Below, in pieces: positions 5,294 to 5,767 of a stretch of 5,767 nucleotides of DNA. The position numbers and the translations under genes were made by a program. Position 1 is the first letter of the stretch. Every line of letters begins with the position of its first letter. Origin of the DNA: Comamonadaceae bacterium (GTDB lineage Bacteria > Pseudomonadota > Gammaproteobacteria > Burkholderiales > Burkholderiaceae_C); contig CANHGF010000180.1 of assembly GCA_947460065.1 (NCBI GenBank), positions 1 to 5,767 on the forward strand, in the 5' to 3' direction. A model generated the notes under the pieces. That model was not told the origin of the DNA. It saw nothing but the letters and a program-made list of their open reading frames with translations, and did not search any database.

Positions 5294-5587
5294 GGTTTTT
5301 CCTTGGAGTTGAAATTGACTGGAATCATGACGCCGGGCCCAGACCGGGGGCCTGCTGTCTCACCGGAAATTCGGGCCATCGTGAAGACCGGAGGGGAAGT
5401 AGGGCCATCATGGGCTGTTAAGCCGGCGCACCCTATGGGACGTTCAAGTACATTGCCGTAGGAGAAGGCATTGGCCTGCAAGCACAGAGCGGTCACCTGC
5501 CGACCCGCTTGTCGGACTCACAAGCCATTCAGATGAGCGAGCGCCATGGAGATTGAATCGCCCCGGGGCGATTCACACCGAGCCTTT
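5294..5587. other. Intergenic region without a recognisable gene
   Basis: This stretch of about 290 bases lies between the DUF3309 start and the recombinase remnant. Open frames cross it on both strands but show no start/SD combination and no familiar protein pattern. It should contain the DUF3309 promoter; TTGAAC on the minus strand (near 5441-5446) is a possible -35, but no convincing -10 follows. The only strong structure is the palindrome at 5554-5575. Confidence 0.5.
5554..5575. repeat. Perfect 22-bp palindrome
   Basis: The half-site TGAATCGCCCC is followed directly by its exact complement, giving a symmetric 22-bp site with a CCGG centre, or a hairpin with a 9-bp stem and 4-base loop. 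It lies 12 bases past the TAG of the recombinase remnant. There is no T-tract on either side, so it is a weak terminator candidate. A binding site for a dimeric protein or a recombination site are alternatives. Confidence 0.7.
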
Positions 5588-5767
5588 CTAGCCTTTGCGC
5601 GACAGCTTGGGCAGGGGCACACGCTCACTGACCCAGCCACGCTCTATGGCGGTGTTGCAGACACGGCTGAATGCACTTGCAAAGTTCATCAGTGTGCTGC
5701 TTTTGGGCTGTCGGCCCATCTTGTGGTTGCGCCAGCGTTCAAATTCCGCAATGTGCTGGTGGCGGAT
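5588..5767 (-). pseudogene. Tyrosine recombinase (phage integrase) fragment lacking the catalytic domain
   Basis: Fifty-nine codons enter from the right edge and end at TAG (5588-5590). The peptide (IRHQHIAEFERWRN, KSSTLMNFASAFSRVCNTAI, ERGWVSERVPLPKLSRKG) matches the end of the SAM-like core-binding domain of phage-type integrases, where a helix of the type 'L-x-R-V-x-x-x-A-x-x-R-G-W' is followed by a K-G linker. The catalytic domain with the R...HxxR...Y residues should start here, but instead there is TAG, then K-G-S-V and TGA. The stop lies between two AAAGGCT copies (AAAGGCT-AG-AAAGGCT). No catalytic-domain similarity was found in the next 290 bases, so the fragment cannot catalyse recombination. 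Its N-terminal half is outside the window. Confidence 0.75.

Noticed and set aside
5099..5461. 120-codon plus-strand frame and the minus-strand 5290-5496 frame around DUF3309
   Set aside because: The first is antisense to DUF3309 and rich in His/Asp/Gln from the complement of its hydrophobic codons; the second has no SD or family pattern and runs into the DUF3309 leader.

Overview
This is a GC-rich bacterial window. Its gene content points to a betaproteobacterium of the order Burkholderiales, probably close to Comamonadaceae. The evidence is a Bug/TctC-type periplasmic solute-binding protein, an Ala/Lys-rich periplasmic protein of the sort often labelled 'TolA-like' in that group, and a DUF3309 mini-protein. 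This placement rests on family recognition, not on a search.

Left part (1-3960): remains of a catabolic cluster. A partial Bug/TctC-family binding protein (minus strand, running off the left edge) is divergent from a phenylacetate-CoA-ligase-like AMP-forming acyl-CoA ligase (plus strand, 906-2273). The 234-bp gap between them holds a textbook LysR-type box (ATC-N9-GAT inside GGTATC-N9-GATACC, 863-883). Convergent to the ligase is an Amidohydrolase_2-family protein (minus, 2455-3321). The convergent gap carries two nearly identical 33-bp GC-rich direct repeats. Upstream of the amidohydrolase on the same strand lies a decayed fumarylacetoacetate-hydrolase (FAH) family gene. It has lost its N-terminal part, including the usual E-x-E metal ligands, and has a one-base frameshift. 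A terminator-like hairpin plus T-tract sits in the amidohydrolase leader, 20 nt before its start. Together these genes look like uptake, CoA activation and hydrolytic or C-C-bond processing of an unidentified carboxylic, possibly aromatic, acid. The substrate cannot be read from the sequence.

Right part (3960-5590): a different kind of DNA, starting exactly where FAH homology stops. It encodes three small, probably envelope-associated proteins: a secreted protein of three exact 33-residue helical repeats (plus, 4008-4409), a secreted Lys/Ala-rich protein with three Cx10C modules (minus, 4453-5004), and a 52-residue DUF3309 membrane mini-protein (minus, 5135-5293).

Right edge (5588-5767): the core-binding part of a phage-type tyrosine recombinase, ending at a TAG before any catalytic domain, followed by a perfect 22-bp palindrome. 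The recombinase remnant, the FAH breakpoint and the change in gene type suggest a rearranged, island-like boundary. No rRNA, tRNA, CRISPR array or intact insertion sequence was seen.
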